A DNA stretch of 32,849 nucleotides from Deltaproteobacteria bacterium (GCA_016875165.1 VGSF01000053.1:1-32849); one strand, 5' to 3'. Positions 8,691 through 17,332 are shown, counted from the first letter of the stretch. A program made the numbers and translations. Notes: generated by a model not told the origin, from the letters alone.

Positions 8691-8814
8691 GACCACTTTT
8701 CAAAAGTCTAAAGTGTTACACGAGTTTCAAATTCCTCTTCCAAAGCGAACCAGCAAATTCAGCTATGGGGTTATTAAATCCACTCCTAAACTCGCCTTTA
8801 TAGCGTTCACGACC

Positions 8815-9885
8815 CTATTTGCCGGGCGAAGGCAGTCCGTATAGATTCTTCCACATCTCTTCGAACTTCAGCTGGGACGTGAGCACCTCATTCATGGATT
8901 CATGCTTGGCCGCTACTTCCTTCAGGTACTTCGTGGCCTCGGCGACAAAGGCATCATCGATGGAGCTGGGAAGATTTTCAACGATGACTCCCTTGTCTTT
9001 GAAGCCCTGCACCGCTTTGGCATTGTCCGCCACCAGCTTGGCGTGGTATTCGATTTCCGTTCCCTTCAGACAGTTCAGGAAGATGGCCTTGAGGTCCTCG
9101 GGCAAAGCCTCAAACTTCTCCCTCGAAACCTGGATTTCGTACATCTCCCAGGGAGCACGGGTCGGGCTCAGGTAGTAGTATTTGCTCGCTTCATATAATT
9201 TCATAGTATAATCAAATGAGGGGCAGCTGCATTCAAAGGCATCGATGATCCCGCGTTTCATGTTCTCAAAGATTTCACCCAGAGGCATGAACACTGTGCC
9301 AACGCCCATCCGGGAGAGGACGATCCCGCCGTCACCGGAAGCCCTCATCTTTAGCCCCTTCAGGTCTGCCGGCCCTTTCAGCGGTTTTTTCAAATGGATC
9401 CACCCCTCGGGCAGACCATGAAATCCGCCAATATTCATAAATTTATAGCCCATTTGCTTATACCATTTGTTAACCAGTTCCCGGCCTTCGGTCTCGAACC
9501 ACATCATGTGTCCCAGGGGAGATAATTTGGCGCCCACGCGCTGGGCGATAATACTGCCGAAAGGAACTTCCGGCACCATATACGAACCGCCGGTGGCGGC
9601 GAAGTCCAGGACTCCCTTATTGATCGCTATCCATTCCTTGGTTGCCGGGCAAACCGAGCCGGCCGGCTTGGCAGTCAAAATGAAGCGCCCTCCACTGGCT
9701 TTTTTAACCCTCTCGGACAGATCCGCCAGCGCAATAGATACGGGCATTCCCGGCGGGAGGCAGCTTTGCCCTGTCCAGCTGATCACCTTGGGCTGGGCTT
9801 GCGCTGTCTGATAAGCCGAGTCAACGAAAACTAAACCCCCAACGAATACAGCTACTAAGAACAACATCATGATTCGCTTTTTCAT
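8815..9885 (-). CDS. dctP: TRAP transporter solute-binding protein DctP
   Basis: Periplasmic substrate-binding subunit, 356 residues. The mature domain has the DctP pattern: KGLKMRASGDGGIVLSRMG in the ligand-binding region and a substrate-facing MKRGIIDAFECSCPSFDY segment followed by LYEASKYYYLSP. This resembles the alpha-keto acid or related monocarboxylate-binding (TakP-like) branch, which is an inference. The N-terminus MKKRIMMLFLVAVFVGGL...AQAQ is a signal peptide with an AQA-type cleavage site. This ATG has AAGGAGAG upstream; an in-frame ATG 81 bases further up would put the signal peptide in the interior. First gene of the dctPQM operon. Confidence 0.93.
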   Translation of the reverse strand: MKKRIMMLFLVAVFVGGLVFVDSAYQTAQAQPKVISWTGQSCLPPGMPVSIALADLSERVKKASGGRFILTAKPAGSVCPATKEWIAINKGVLDFAATGGSYMVPEVPFGSIIAQRVGAKLSPLGHMMWFETEGRELVNKWYKQMGYKFMNIGGFHGLPEGWIHLKKPLKGPADLKGLKMRASGDGGIVLSRMGVGTVFMPLGEIFENMKRGIIDAFECSCPSFDYTMKLYEASKYYYLSPTRAPWEMYEIQVSREKFEALPEDLKAIFLNCLKGTEIEYHAKLVADNAKAVQGFKDKGVIVENLPSSIDDAFVAEATKYLKEVAAKHESMNEVLTSQLKFEEMWKNLYGLPSPGK

Positions 9886-9981
9886 TTTACTTCTCTCCTT
9901 TCTAAATTTAGTCCGTTGCTTAGTTTGTAACCCCTTTCCGCCTGCTATCACCTCCTTCCCCATCAATTATGAGGCTGTTTA

Positions 9982-10142
9982 ACTAGTGTCCATCCGGAAA
10001 CTCAACTTTTCCCCTCCCCCTTCGACGGGGGAGGGGAGGGTGGGGGTGATAAGGGGTTAAAATTTCTAAAACTTCCATTTTAATCCCCCTCACCCCAACC
10101 CTCTCCCGCAAGGGGAGAGGGGGTTTCCGGATGAGAACTAAC
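9982..10142. repeat. E2 terminal-inverted-repeat element, copy 2 (inverted)
   Basis: Reverse complement of copy 1 at 4037-4197 over most of its length: ends CATCCGGAAAC and GTTTCCGGATGAGAACTAA, interior CTCAACTTTTCCCCTCCCCC and CTCTCCCGCAAGGGGAGAG. It lies just upstream of dctP. Confidence 0.85.
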
Positions 10143-10330
10143 TAATGAATGACCCTGCACCAAGCTGCGGGGAATTATCAAGCGAAAAATTGGTTCTTTC
10201 TCACAAAGCCCGACTTCGACGTCTCGAATGCCAGGCTTTCCGAAAAACCATTCCCACCTTGATCCTCCTTTGGACGGCAGTTAGGTTTCAAAAACAATAA
10301 TTATTTCTTTTTTCTTTTTTAAAATCAATC
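10143..10330. other. Intergenic spacer between repeats
   Basis: No gene or convincing signal. Ends in a T-rich run before E1 copy B. Confidence 0.4.
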
Positions 10331-10490
10331 TTGATGATCTCGTAAAAAGTCGTCACTCCGGCCTGCCTGTGCCTGGCAGACAGGTGAAAACCGGAGTCCA
10401 GAAAACATATAACTATTTGAAAGAACTGGATTCCGGCCTTCGCCGGAATGACAGAAAGACGCATTTTCAAACTTTTTACGAATTCATCAA
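10331..10490. repeat. E1 terminal-inverted-repeat element, copy B
   Basis: Left end GATGATCTCGTAAAAAGTC, identical to copy A; right end AACTTTTTACGAATTCATC. The core begins as in copy A (GTCACTCCGGCCTGCCTGTG) and ends GGAATGACAG. Confidence 0.85.
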
Positions 10491-10496
10491 TCTTTT

Positions 10497-10627
10497 GAGC
10501 CTCTTGCAAAAGTATTTTTTTGTGGTTCGACAAGCTCACCACGAACGGAAAAACTAAATAATTTCAACCTAAGCCCGTTCACCCTGAGCCTGTCGAAGAT
10601 TAAATTACGGACTTTTGCAAGAAGCTC
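10497..10627. repeat. E3 terminal-inverted-repeat element, copy B
   Basis: Ends GAGCCTCTTGCAAAAGT and ACTTTTGCAAGAAGCTC pair at 16 of 17 positions. The core differs from copy A: it is a GTTCGACAAGCTCACC...CCTGAGCCTGTCGAAG palindrome. It abuts E1 copy B. Confidence 0.75.
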
Positions 10628-10800
10628 TTCTATTTGGGATTTATCAGGCGTGAAGATATGCCCTGCTATCTTCTATCGATAGGCTATATACTTCCATAGG
10701 GAAATTTTGTCAAGAAAAAAATAACCTATTTGAAATTCCGCCATAAGGACGACAGAAGGGATGAGGGACGGGGGTTTTAAAATATCTGAAAAGGTATTTT

Positions 10801-10866
10801 TCTGTCATTCCGGCGAAAGCCGGAATCCAGTTCTTTTCAAATAGTTATAAATTTTCTGGACTCCGG
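10801..10866. repeat. Solo E1 core, inverted relative to copy B
   Basis: CTGTCATTCCGGCGAAAGCC...TTTTCTGGACTCCGG is the near-exact reverse complement of the core of E1 copy B (10391-10454), without the CTCGTAAAAAGTC ends. It caps the broken DUF4143 gene and supplies its last in-frame codons. Confidence 0.75.
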
Positions 10867-11143
10867 AGGTGGTTTCAAACAGGGATAAGTATCTTGAGGT
10901 CGTCGCGGCGGATAATTTTCCATTCCGCCCAATCTCGCTTGAGCTGAAAAGCTTCCCAGTCCGTAAAGGCACCAGGTGGAGCAGATTCCGAAAAGCGATC
11001 AAATTCTCGATCTGGCTGATTTCCCGGAAATCTCTTTCGAGATAAATCTGCTCATATCCTTTGAACCATAAAGAACGGTCCTTGACCTCCCCCAGGCAGA
11101 CGGAAGGCATCCCTCCGTCCAATATTTCCTCCAGGAGAAGATT
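10867..11143 (-). pseudogene. DUF4143 ATPase C-terminal fragment
   Basis: Remnant of an AAA-type ATP-binding protein with a C-terminal DUF4143 domain. Recognisable stretch: LLLEEILDGGMPSV, WFKGYEQIYLERDFREISQI, FRNLLHLVPLRTGKLFSSSE, ATTSRYLSLFE. Family members are about 380-420 residues; here the ATPase domain is absent and the chain is cut after SLFE, where a repeat core begins. The minus-strand frame stays open to 11251 and to 10805, but those extensions are transposase antisense and repeat sequence. Such proteins are often toxin-antitoxin-like or of unknown role; this copy cannot be functional. Confidence 0.75.
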
Positions 11144-11550
11144 TTTTTGACCAGCCTTTCGGTCTCTCGGCCCTTGAGGGTGTTGGAGCAGTACGATTTG
11201 CGTTCGGAGATTGAGAATCAGGGATTTCGAGAGCTCAAGCAGGGCTATCATCTGTTAAGTTAAAGTATCCGCAGAAGACCTGCTCGGACATCCGGGCGCA
11301 TGCGGTTTTGACCCTAATCACTTATAGCCTGGTGAATGCTTACAAGAGTCAGCGGGGTCAGCGTTTGGCCCATCTGGGGATTCGCCGCTTAAGAGGAAAG
11401 AAGATGGGCCAGAGCATCCATAAAATGATCGTCTACTATGAAGGCATCTATGGGATCGTAGACGTAGAAGAACTGTTTTACCCAATGGATATGACTCCCA
11501 AGGAGCTCTATCGGCTTAAGATCAACCGGTTCCAAAGAGAGATCGAATAA
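11143..11550 (+). pseudogene. DDE transposase C-terminal fragment with 5-bp duplication
   Basis: Plus-strand sequence reads FLTSLSVSRPLRVLEQYDLR then SEIENQGFRELKQGYHLL, an IS4-clan pattern with the catalytic Glu in Y-x2-R-x3-E. A 5-base tandem duplication (GTTAA twice at 11254-11263) then shifts the frame. The downstream frame continues KYPQKTCSDIRAHAVLTLIT, then YSLVNAYKSQRGQRLAHLGI, to a stop at 11550. The N-terminal two thirds are missing. It inserts into or abuts the DUF4143 remnant on the other strand. Confidence 0.75.
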
Positions 11551-11803
11551 ACCAACAGGCGGCTTTTTTCTCCCAAAAGCTAAAGGGATAACTTTTTCTT
11601 CAATTCGCAAGAGACCCGACTTTTGCCCCCTCTTCTCCTTACAATCCCCGGAGAAAAACCTTAGTTTGAAAAGCCGTCCGAAATCGCTTTCGGGCCACTT
11701 TCCCGTGGCTCCATTACGGCGATCACGGGTGGCTCTATTGAGGCGATCATTGACACTTTACTACCCCAAACCGCCTCGCCACCCCAACCACAGACGTCAA
11801 TAG
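11551..11803. other. Spacer between transposase remnants
   Basis: No gene seen. Contains related short phrases TTACGGCGATCAC and TTGAGGCGATCAT, of unknown meaning. Confidence 0.35.
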
Positions 11804-12543
11804 TGTCTGAATTGCAAGTCAGGAACCAGCAAGGTCCTCCGTATATTGGGAATCTACTTCGTTGTGGCCATCGATGGAACGGGCACGATCAGCTTCAGGC
11901 ACCGTCACTGCCCCCATTGTCTCACGCGCACTCACAATGGAAAGACCCTTTACTACCACCCCGTCCTGGAAGCCAAACTCGTCACCTCCAATGGCTTCGT
12001 CTTCTCTTTGATGACTGAGTTTATCGAGAATCCCGGAGACAAGGCGACCAAACAGGATTGCGAAGTTAAGGCCTTCCACCGTCTGGCAGAGCGACTTAAA
12101 ATCCGGGTCCCACGGTTGCCGATCCTTTTGTCGATGGACGGTCTCTTCGCAGGGGGCCGACCTTTGGTCTGTGCCGTCGTTACGGCTGGAAGTTCATGAT
12201 CGTTCTCGCGGACGAGGATTTGCCTTCCTTGAACGAGGAGTTCGATGCTTTGTCTGAATTACAACCTGAGAACCGATTGACCTGGCGCACGGGCAAGGAG
12301 GCCCAAATCAAACAGGTTTTCCGCTGGGCCGATGACATTGCCTATGTCGATTCCGAAAAGAAGGAGCACCTGTTATCCGTGGTCGAGTGCTTGGAGACCA
12401 AACCCGACCAGGAGGGACAAAAGAAAACGACGAAGTTCAAGTGGGGCACCAATTGCCACGTCTCGTTTAAAAACGCCACGAACTTATCGAATGACGGAGG
12501 GAGGATGCGATGGAAAATTGAAAACGAGGGATTCAACGTACAA
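11804..12543 (+). pseudogene. DDE transposase remnant, frameshifted and truncated
   Basis: First frame contains VVAIDGTGTISFRHRHCPHC, LEAKLVTSNGFVFSLMTEFI and LPILLSMDGLFAGG; VAIDGTG carries the first catalytic Asp and LSMDGLFAGG the second. The match then moves to another frame at about 12158-12162, consistent with loss of one base in a G/C run, and goes on as PTFGLCRRYGWKFMIVLADE and GGRMRWKIENEGFNVQK, which includes the catalytic Glu. Homology stops near 12543, so the C-terminal tail is absent; the N-terminus is also missing. IS4-clan family, distinct from the fragment just upstream. A sequencing error could explain the frameshift but not the missing ends. Confidence 0.8.
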
Positions 12544-12622
12544 AAAAAAGAGGAAGGATATAAGGATATGAAGTGGACAAGTACAGAAAAATCATCTATA
12601 TTTAATATAAAATCAAAACAAA

Positions 12623-13417
12623 ATGAAACGCCGGGGCAGAACTAAAATCAAGCAGATTCTATTATTTTTTACCCTGGGAGCGCCCCTGATTCTGATAGGG
12701 CAGGCGGCCGGCTCTCCCGCTAACCATTGGCAAAAAATCGATGAAGGCTTCGAAGCCAGGTCCATGCAGCTCGACGGGCCTACCTATCAGACCTTCATCA
12801 AGCTCAGGGTTTTGAAGGTGGATATGGAAAAATTCCTCGTGCGGGTGATCGACAGCCGGGTATTTGGAACGGATAGGATGGAAATCAGGATATTAGCCCA
12901 AAAAACTCAAGCCCTGGCTGCGGTCAACGGTAGTTTTTTCATGCCCGATTACCGGCCCCTTGGCCTGCTGATCATAGACGGCCGGGAAGTTAACCCTTTG
13001 CGGAAAACCGACTGGGGAGTTTTTCTTGTTCAAGACAACCGTCCCCGAATTATCCACACCAAAGAGTTCCACAATGAGAGGCCCGTTTCCCAGGCGCTCC
13101 AGGTTGGCCCGCGGGTTGTGGTAGCTGGCCGGGAATTGCTTCTTAAAAAACAGGTAGCCAGGCGTTCGGCCCTGGGCATCACTTTCAAAAACCAGATTAT
13201 CTTGCTGAATTCGGAAGATACAAACGTTTACCTCCAGGATTTGGCCAGGATTTTTCGTCTCCCGGAATCCGAAGGAGGCCTGGAATGCCGGGACGCTTTG
13301 ACTCTCGATGGCGGACCTTCAGCTCAGATGTACGTGGACTATAAGTCTTTAAAAATCAACCTTCCCGGAGGATGGCCGGTTCCCAACGGGATCGGCGTGT
13401 TTAAACGAACCCCCTAA
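12623..13417 (+). CDS. Phosphodiester glycosidase-family exported protein
   Basis: 264 residues. The N-terminus (KIKQILLFFTLGAPLILIG) is a signal peptide or membrane anchor. The rest matches the NAGPA/DUF2233 (phosphodiester glycosidase) fold: AAVNGSFFMPDYRPLGLLI, RSALGITFKNQIILL and the closing LTLDGGPSAQMYVD, GGWPVPNGIGVF. Related proteins hydrolyse sugar phosphodiester linkages and are often linked to cell-envelope polysaccharides; the substrate here is unknown. It lies 16 bases ahead of the class A PBP gene on the same strand, consistent with an envelope role. No strong ribosome site before the ATG; its first bases overlap the tail of a frame from the transposase remnant. Confidence 0.8.
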   Translation: MKRRGRTKIKQILLFFTLGAPLILIGQAAGSPANHWQKIDEGFEARSMQLDGPTYQTFIKLRVLKVDMEKFLVRVIDSRVFGTDRMEIRILAQKTQALAAVNGSFFMPDYRPLGLLIIDGREVNPLRKTDWGVFLVQDNRPRIIHTKEFHNERPVSQALQVGPRVVVAGRELLLKKQVARRSALGITFKNQIILLNSEDTNVYLQDLARIFRLPESEGGLECRDALTLDGGPSAQMYVDYKSLKINLPGGWPVPNGIGVFKRTP

Positions 13418-13433
13418 CTTTTTTATTTTCCCC

Positions 13434-15437
13434 ATGGTTGAAACCCGCTCAAAACGTATTCAGAAAAAAAAGGGCCGCACCTTAAGGACCCTGGCCCTCA
13501 TCCTCTTCCTTATGGTCTTTCTTGCTGCCGGGGCAGCTACAGTCTTATACTTTACCCTCATCTTCGACCTGCCCAGGTTGACAACCCTGAAAGATTACCA
13601 GCCCTATATAGTCTCTGAGGTCTATTCCGACGATGAAATGGTGATCGGCGAGTTCTTCATTGAACGGCGGATGGTCGTTCCCCTTTCGAAGATGCCCAAA
13701 TTATTGACCAGGGCCTTCGTAGCCGCAGAAGACGCCCGTTTTTTTGAACATCAGGGCATTGACTACTGGAGGATATTAGGCGCAGCCTTCCGCAACATCG
13801 AGGCCCTTGATGTGGTACAGGGGGGGAGCACAATCACCCAGCAGATCGCCAAATCCTTCTTCCTCACTCCCGAACGGACCTTCACTCGCAAGCTAAAAGA
13901 GGCCATTTTGGCCCAGCGCATTGAACGCTATCTAACCAAAAACGAGATCCTTTTCCTCTATTTGAATCAGATATATCTGGGCGAAGGGGCCTTCGGGGTA
14001 GCGGCCGCAGCGAAAACCTATTTTGGCAAGTCCCTGCAGGATTTAACGCTGGCTGAATGCGCCATAATCGCCGGCCTTCCTCCCGCGCCCAACAACCTTT
14101 CACCTCTACGCCATCCCAAGAAGGCCCGCGAGCGCCAGCTTTACGTGCTTAACCGCATGGTCGACCGTAAAATGATCACCCCCGAACAGGCAAAAAAGGC
14201 CGAAGCCGAAGCGGTGAGACTCCGGCCAAAGGGCCCCAAAGGCTACTTAGATGCCCCTTATGCTGTAGAACAGGTGCGCATGTACATTGAAGAGAAGTAC
14301 GGGAAAGAACTGCTTTACAAAGGGGGCTTGAAGATCTACACCACGATTAACAGCCGGCTGCAGCAGGCAGCCCAAAAGGCCGTTCTGAATGGGCTGGAGG
14401 AGTTTGAGGCCCGAGAAGGAAAAGGCAAAGGTAAGGGGCAGGTTCAGGGAGCGCTTGTTGCCCTCGACCCGCAGACCGGTTATATCCTGGCCATGATCGG
14501 CGGGCGGGATTTTTCGGCCAGCCAGTTCAACCGGGCTACTCAGGCTAAGAGACAAGCCGGGTCTGCTTTCAAGCCAATCGTGTTCGCCGCTGCTCTGGAC
14601 AAAGGGTTTACCCCGGCTACCGTTATTGTGGATGAGCCTTTTTCCTACATCGATGTTCCCGGAAAAGAACCCTGGGAACCCCAGAATTTCGACCGGCAAT
14701 TCTGGGGGCCGATCACTTTTCGCAAGGCCCTGACCCACTCCCGGAACGTGGTCACGGTGAAGATTGCTCAGACCATCGGGATTGATTATTTGATCCAGTA
14801 CGCCAGGAACCTGGGAATGAAATCCAAACTGGAGCCCAACTTCTCCCTGGCCCTGGGAGCGGCGAACGTTTCCCTTCTGGAATTGACCAATGCCTTCGGA
14901 GTTTTTGCCGCTCAGGGTTACCGGGCTGAACCCATTCTGATTAGCCGGATTGTGGACAAAGACGGAAACATTCTGGAAGAAGTGGAGCCCTCGGCCATTG
15001 AAGTGATCAGCTCGCAGACTTCTTATCTCATCACCAGCCTGATGCAGAGCGTCATCCAGGAAGGAACCGGTCAGAGGGCCAAAGCCTTGGGCCGGCCGGC
15101 CGCTGGAAAAACCGGGACGACCAACGACAACCGCGATGCCTGGTTTGTCGGTTTCATCCCGCAACAACTGGTCGCCGGCGCCTGGGTTGGGTACGACATT
15201 GAAAAGCCTCTGGGGGCTCACGAAACTGGGGCTGTCGCCGCCCTGCCGATCTGGTTGGAGTTTATGAAAGAAGCAGTTGCCGGAAAAGCGCTTGAGAATT
15301 TTCCCGTACCCGAAGGGATTGTCTTCGTTAAAATAGATTCGGTCAACGGGGAGCCTGTGGGCCCCAAACACCCGGCTAAATCAGGAAAGGTAATCTTTGA
15401 ATGTTTTAAGGAAGGCTCAGAACCCCCCGTCAATTAG
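13434..15437 (+). CDS. mrcA: Class A penicillin-binding protein (PBP1A type)
   Basis: Bifunctional peptidoglycan synthase, 667 residues, anchored in the inner membrane with its catalytic part in the periplasm. One membrane segment lies at about 19-42 after a basic N-terminus. The GT51 glycosyltransferase has EDARFFEHQGID (catalytic Glu 99), GGSTITQQIAKSFFL and KEAILAQRIER. The transpeptidase has SAFK (Ser 377), SRN (436-438) and KTGT (559-562). It is shorter than Escherichia coli PBP1A (850) and has no obvious large insert domain. Co-directional with the phosphodiester glycosidase gene. A small GGCGC-TTA-GCGCC hairpin follows the stop. Confidence 0.95.
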   Translation: MVETRSKRIQKKKGRTLRTLALILFLMVFLAAGAATVLYFTLIFDLPRLTTLKDYQPYIVSEVYSDDEMVIGEFFIERRMVVPLSKMPKLLTRAFVAAEDARFFEHQGIDYWRILGAAFRNIEALDVVQGGSTITQQIAKSFFLTPERTFTRKLKEAILAQRIERYLTKNEILFLYLNQIYLGEGAFGVAAAAKTYFGKSLQDLTLAECAIIAGLPPAPNNLSPLRHPKKARERQLYVLNRMVDRKMITPEQAKKAEAEAVRLRPKGPKGYLDAPYAVEQVRMYIEEKYGKELLYKGGLKIYTTINSRLQQAAQKAVLNGLEEFEAREGKGKGKGQVQGALVALDPQTGYILAMIGGRDFSASQFNRATQAKRQAGSAFKPIVFAAALDKGFTPATVIVDEPFSYIDVPGKEPWEPQNFDRQFWGPITFRKALTHSRNVVTVKIAQTIGIDYLIQYARNLGMKSKLEPNFSLALGAANVSLLELTNAFGVFAAQGYRAEPILISRIVDKDGNILEEVEPSAIEVISSQTSYLITSLMQSVIQEGTGQRAKALGRPAAGKTGTTNDNRDAWFVGFIPQQLVAGAWVGYDIEKPLGAHETGAVAALPIWLEFMKEAVAGKALENFPVPEGIVFVKIDSVNGEPVGPKHPAKSGKVIFECFKEGSEPPVN

Positions 15438-15450
15438 GCGCTTAGCGCCT
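15438..15450 (+). terminator. Short hairpin after the PBP gene
   Basis: GGCGCTTAGCGCC directly follows the stop codon (5-base stem, 3-base loop). There is no strong T-run after it, so it is at best a weak terminator. Confidence 0.35.
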
Positions 15451-15497
15451 CATTAATACAAACATGTTTGTAAGAAGGAAACTTCTTGGCACCAGAA

Positions 15498-15541
15498 AAT
15501 CCCCCCATCCCCCCTTTAAAAAAGGGGGGTTAGGGGGGATT
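15498..15541. repeat. C/G-run palindrome
   Basis: AATCCCCCC...CCCCCCTTT and AAAGGGGGG...GGGGGGATT form a long near-perfect inverted repeat. It could act as a terminator for the PBP transcript or as a dispersed palindrome. Confidence 0.7.
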
Positions 15542-15556
15542 TGAAGCATTTTGGCT

Positions 15557-15573
15557 GCCCGCTTGAGGCGGGC
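15557..15573. repeat. CCGCCT-AGGCGG-type small palindrome
   Basis: GCCCGCTTGAGGCGGGC. Related 15-base palindromes (TCCGCCTSAGGCGGA and close variants) occur at 8547-8561, 20534-20548, 22432-22446 and 26970-26984. Confidence 0.55.
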
Positions 15574-15862
15574 CACTTTTTACGCGCAATGTCGCGGAAA
15601 AAGCTTAGGAAATTATAAAAATCTTTCTCTGTTCTTTTTGGACGATAATCCATAATCTTTTCTGGTTTCAGATTTGAGATTTCAGATTGAAGTTTTTATT
15701 TTTTCCAATCTACAATCTGCGATCTGCAATCTGAAATCATTTTTAACATCCGGCTATCATTGGAAAATTATCAATGGTCAATGATCAATGATCAATGGAA
15801 AATGACTTTGTTACGGGAACTATTTATTGCTAATTTCTCATTGAACATTTTGCAATGATTTT
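15574..15862. repeat. A/T-rich gap with inverted and tandem repeats
   Basis: GATTTCAGATTG (15678-15689) and CAATCTGAAATC (15727-15738) are a perfect 12-base inverted pair, with further CAATCTGC/GATCTGC repeats between them. A TCAATGA-type tandem repeat follows at about 15772-15797. No gene seen. Confidence 0.6.
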
Positions 15863-17314
15863 TTATCCTTTAATTACTCCCCACGGACGAAGCCTGGCCA
15901 CTTTCCGGGAGATTCCAGCCTGGTGAACGACTTCCACAACCTGACTTACATCCTTGTAAGCTTCCGGCGCCTCCTCGACTAAAGTTCCCCGGCTCGCGGC
16001 CATGACGAAAATTCCCCGATCCTCCAGCTCGCGATGGAGCGCCCTTCCTTTACTTGCTTTCTTTGCCTGTGTCCGGCTCTGCACCCGTCCGGCTCCGTGA
16101 CAGGTGCTGCCGAAGGTCTCATCTAACGCCTGTTCAGTGCCCACGAGGACAAAAGAGTACCGCCCCATATCCCCGGGAATAAGGACCGGCTGCCCGACAT
16201 CCCGGTAGGCCTCGGGTACGGCGGGATGTCCTGCCGGGAAGGCTCGTGTTGCCCCTTTCCGGTGGACGCAGACTTCCCGGCGTTCTCCGTCAACCATGTG
16301 CCATTCCCGTTTGGCAATGTTGTGGCAGAGGTCATAAACCAAATGCATGCCTAACTCTTTCGGGCCCATCTGCAAAAACCTTTCAAATACTTCCCGCGTC
16401 CAGTGCATGAGCATCTGCCGGTTGGCCCAGGCGTAATTGGCTGCGCAGGCCATCCCGGAAAAATAATCCTGACCAGTGGCCGAGCGGATGTAGTCGCAGG
16501 CCAACTGCCGGTCCGGAAGCTCCAGACCAGACTGGCGAACCCGCTCACCCATCTTTTTCAGGAAATCATCGCAAACCTGGTAGCCGAGTCCTCGAGATCC
16601 GGAGTGGAGGAGAACAGTAACCTGGTCTTTCCTCAGGCCGAAGACCCGGGCCACCTGCGGATTGTAAATCTCATCCACAAAACCTACTTCCAGAAAGTGA
16701 TTTCCTGAACCCAGCGTTCCCAGTTGAGGTCTTCCCCGATCTACGGCCCTATCGCTGATTACTTCCGGGTTCGCGCCCTCCATGCACCCTCTATCCTCGG
16801 TGCGCTCCAAATCTTCCGGCCAGCCATATCCGTTCCCTACAGCCCAGGCCGAGCCGTCTTTCAAGACCTGGCGCAGTTCGTGAACGGATAGGCGTAAAGC
16901 CCCCTTGGAGCCGACGCCCGAAGGAATGTTTTGATAGAGGGCATTCACCAGGTCTTTGATTTTTCCCTTAAGGTCCTGGACGGAGAGGTTCGTGGAGATT
17001 AAGCGGGTTCCGCAATTGATGTCGTACCCCACGCCGCCCGGAGAAATGACGCCTTCCTGCCAGTCGAAGGCGGCAACTCCCCCGATGGGAAACCCATAGC
17101 CCCAATGTATGTCAGGCATGGCCAAAGAATACTTAAGGATGCCCGGAAGATGAGCCACGTTGGCTACCTGTTTCGTACTTTCATCCTCGCGAATCTCCCG
17201 GAGCAGTCTTTCATCCGCATAGATCAATCCTTCGACCTGCATCTTCCCGGTCCGCGGAATCCGCCAGCGGTAATCATCGATTTTTTCCAGACGGATTTTT
17301 TTCTGGTCGTTCAT
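15863..17314 (-). CDS. rtcB: RNA-splicing ligase RtcB
   Basis: GTP- and Mn-dependent RNA ligase joining 2',3'-cyclic phosphate or 3'-phosphate ends to 5'-OH ends, acting in tRNA/RNA repair; 483 residues, the usual full length. Metal-ligand motifs: GGVGYDINCG (Asp 98, Cys 101), LGSGNHFLEV, HSGSRGLGYQ and CHNIAKREW. The catalytic, guanylated His is in STCHGAGRVQSR. The C-terminus RPWGVIKG is family-typical. Start ATG has GAGGGGG upstream. It follows the archease gene by 18 bases on the same strand, the classical partner arrangement. Confidence 0.96.
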   Translation of the reverse strand: MNDQKKIRLEKIDDYRWRIPRTGKMQVEGLIYADERLLREIREDESTKQVANVAHLPGILKYSLAMPDIHWGYGFPIGGVAAFDWQEGVISPGGVGYDINCGTRLISTNLSVQDLKGKIKDLVNALYQNIPSGVGSKGALRLSVHELRQVLKDGSAWAVGNGYGWPEDLERTEDRGCMEGANPEVISDRAVDRGRPQLGTLGSGNHFLEVGFVDEIYNPQVARVFGLRKDQVTVLLHSGSRGLGYQVCDDFLKKMGERVRQSGLELPDRQLACDYIRSATGQDYFSGMACAANYAWANRQMLMHWTREVFERFLQMGPKELGMHLVYDLCHNIAKREWHMVDGERREVCVHRKGATRAFPAGHPAVPEAYRDVGQPVLIPGDMGRYSFVLVGTEQALDETFGSTCHGAGRVQSRTQAKKASKGRALHRELEDRGIFVMAASRGTLVEEAPEAYKDVSQVVEVVHQAGISRKVARLRPWGVIKG

Positions 17315-17332
17315 GGACGCCCCCTCTTTGGT

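Noticed and set aside
10867..11251. Intact small minus-strand gene of 148 residues
   Set aside because: Its middle is a DUF4143 fragment, its start is antisense transposase sequence and its end is repeat DNA.
14247..15371. Long minus-strand frame opposite the PBP gene
   Set aside because: A shadow of the high-GC-bias coding frame; no family similarity, while the opposite strand has all PBP motifs.
15498..15541. Calling the C/G palindrome a definite terminator
   Set aside because: Similar C/G palindromes occur widely as dispersed repeats; no T-run follows on the PBP transcript.
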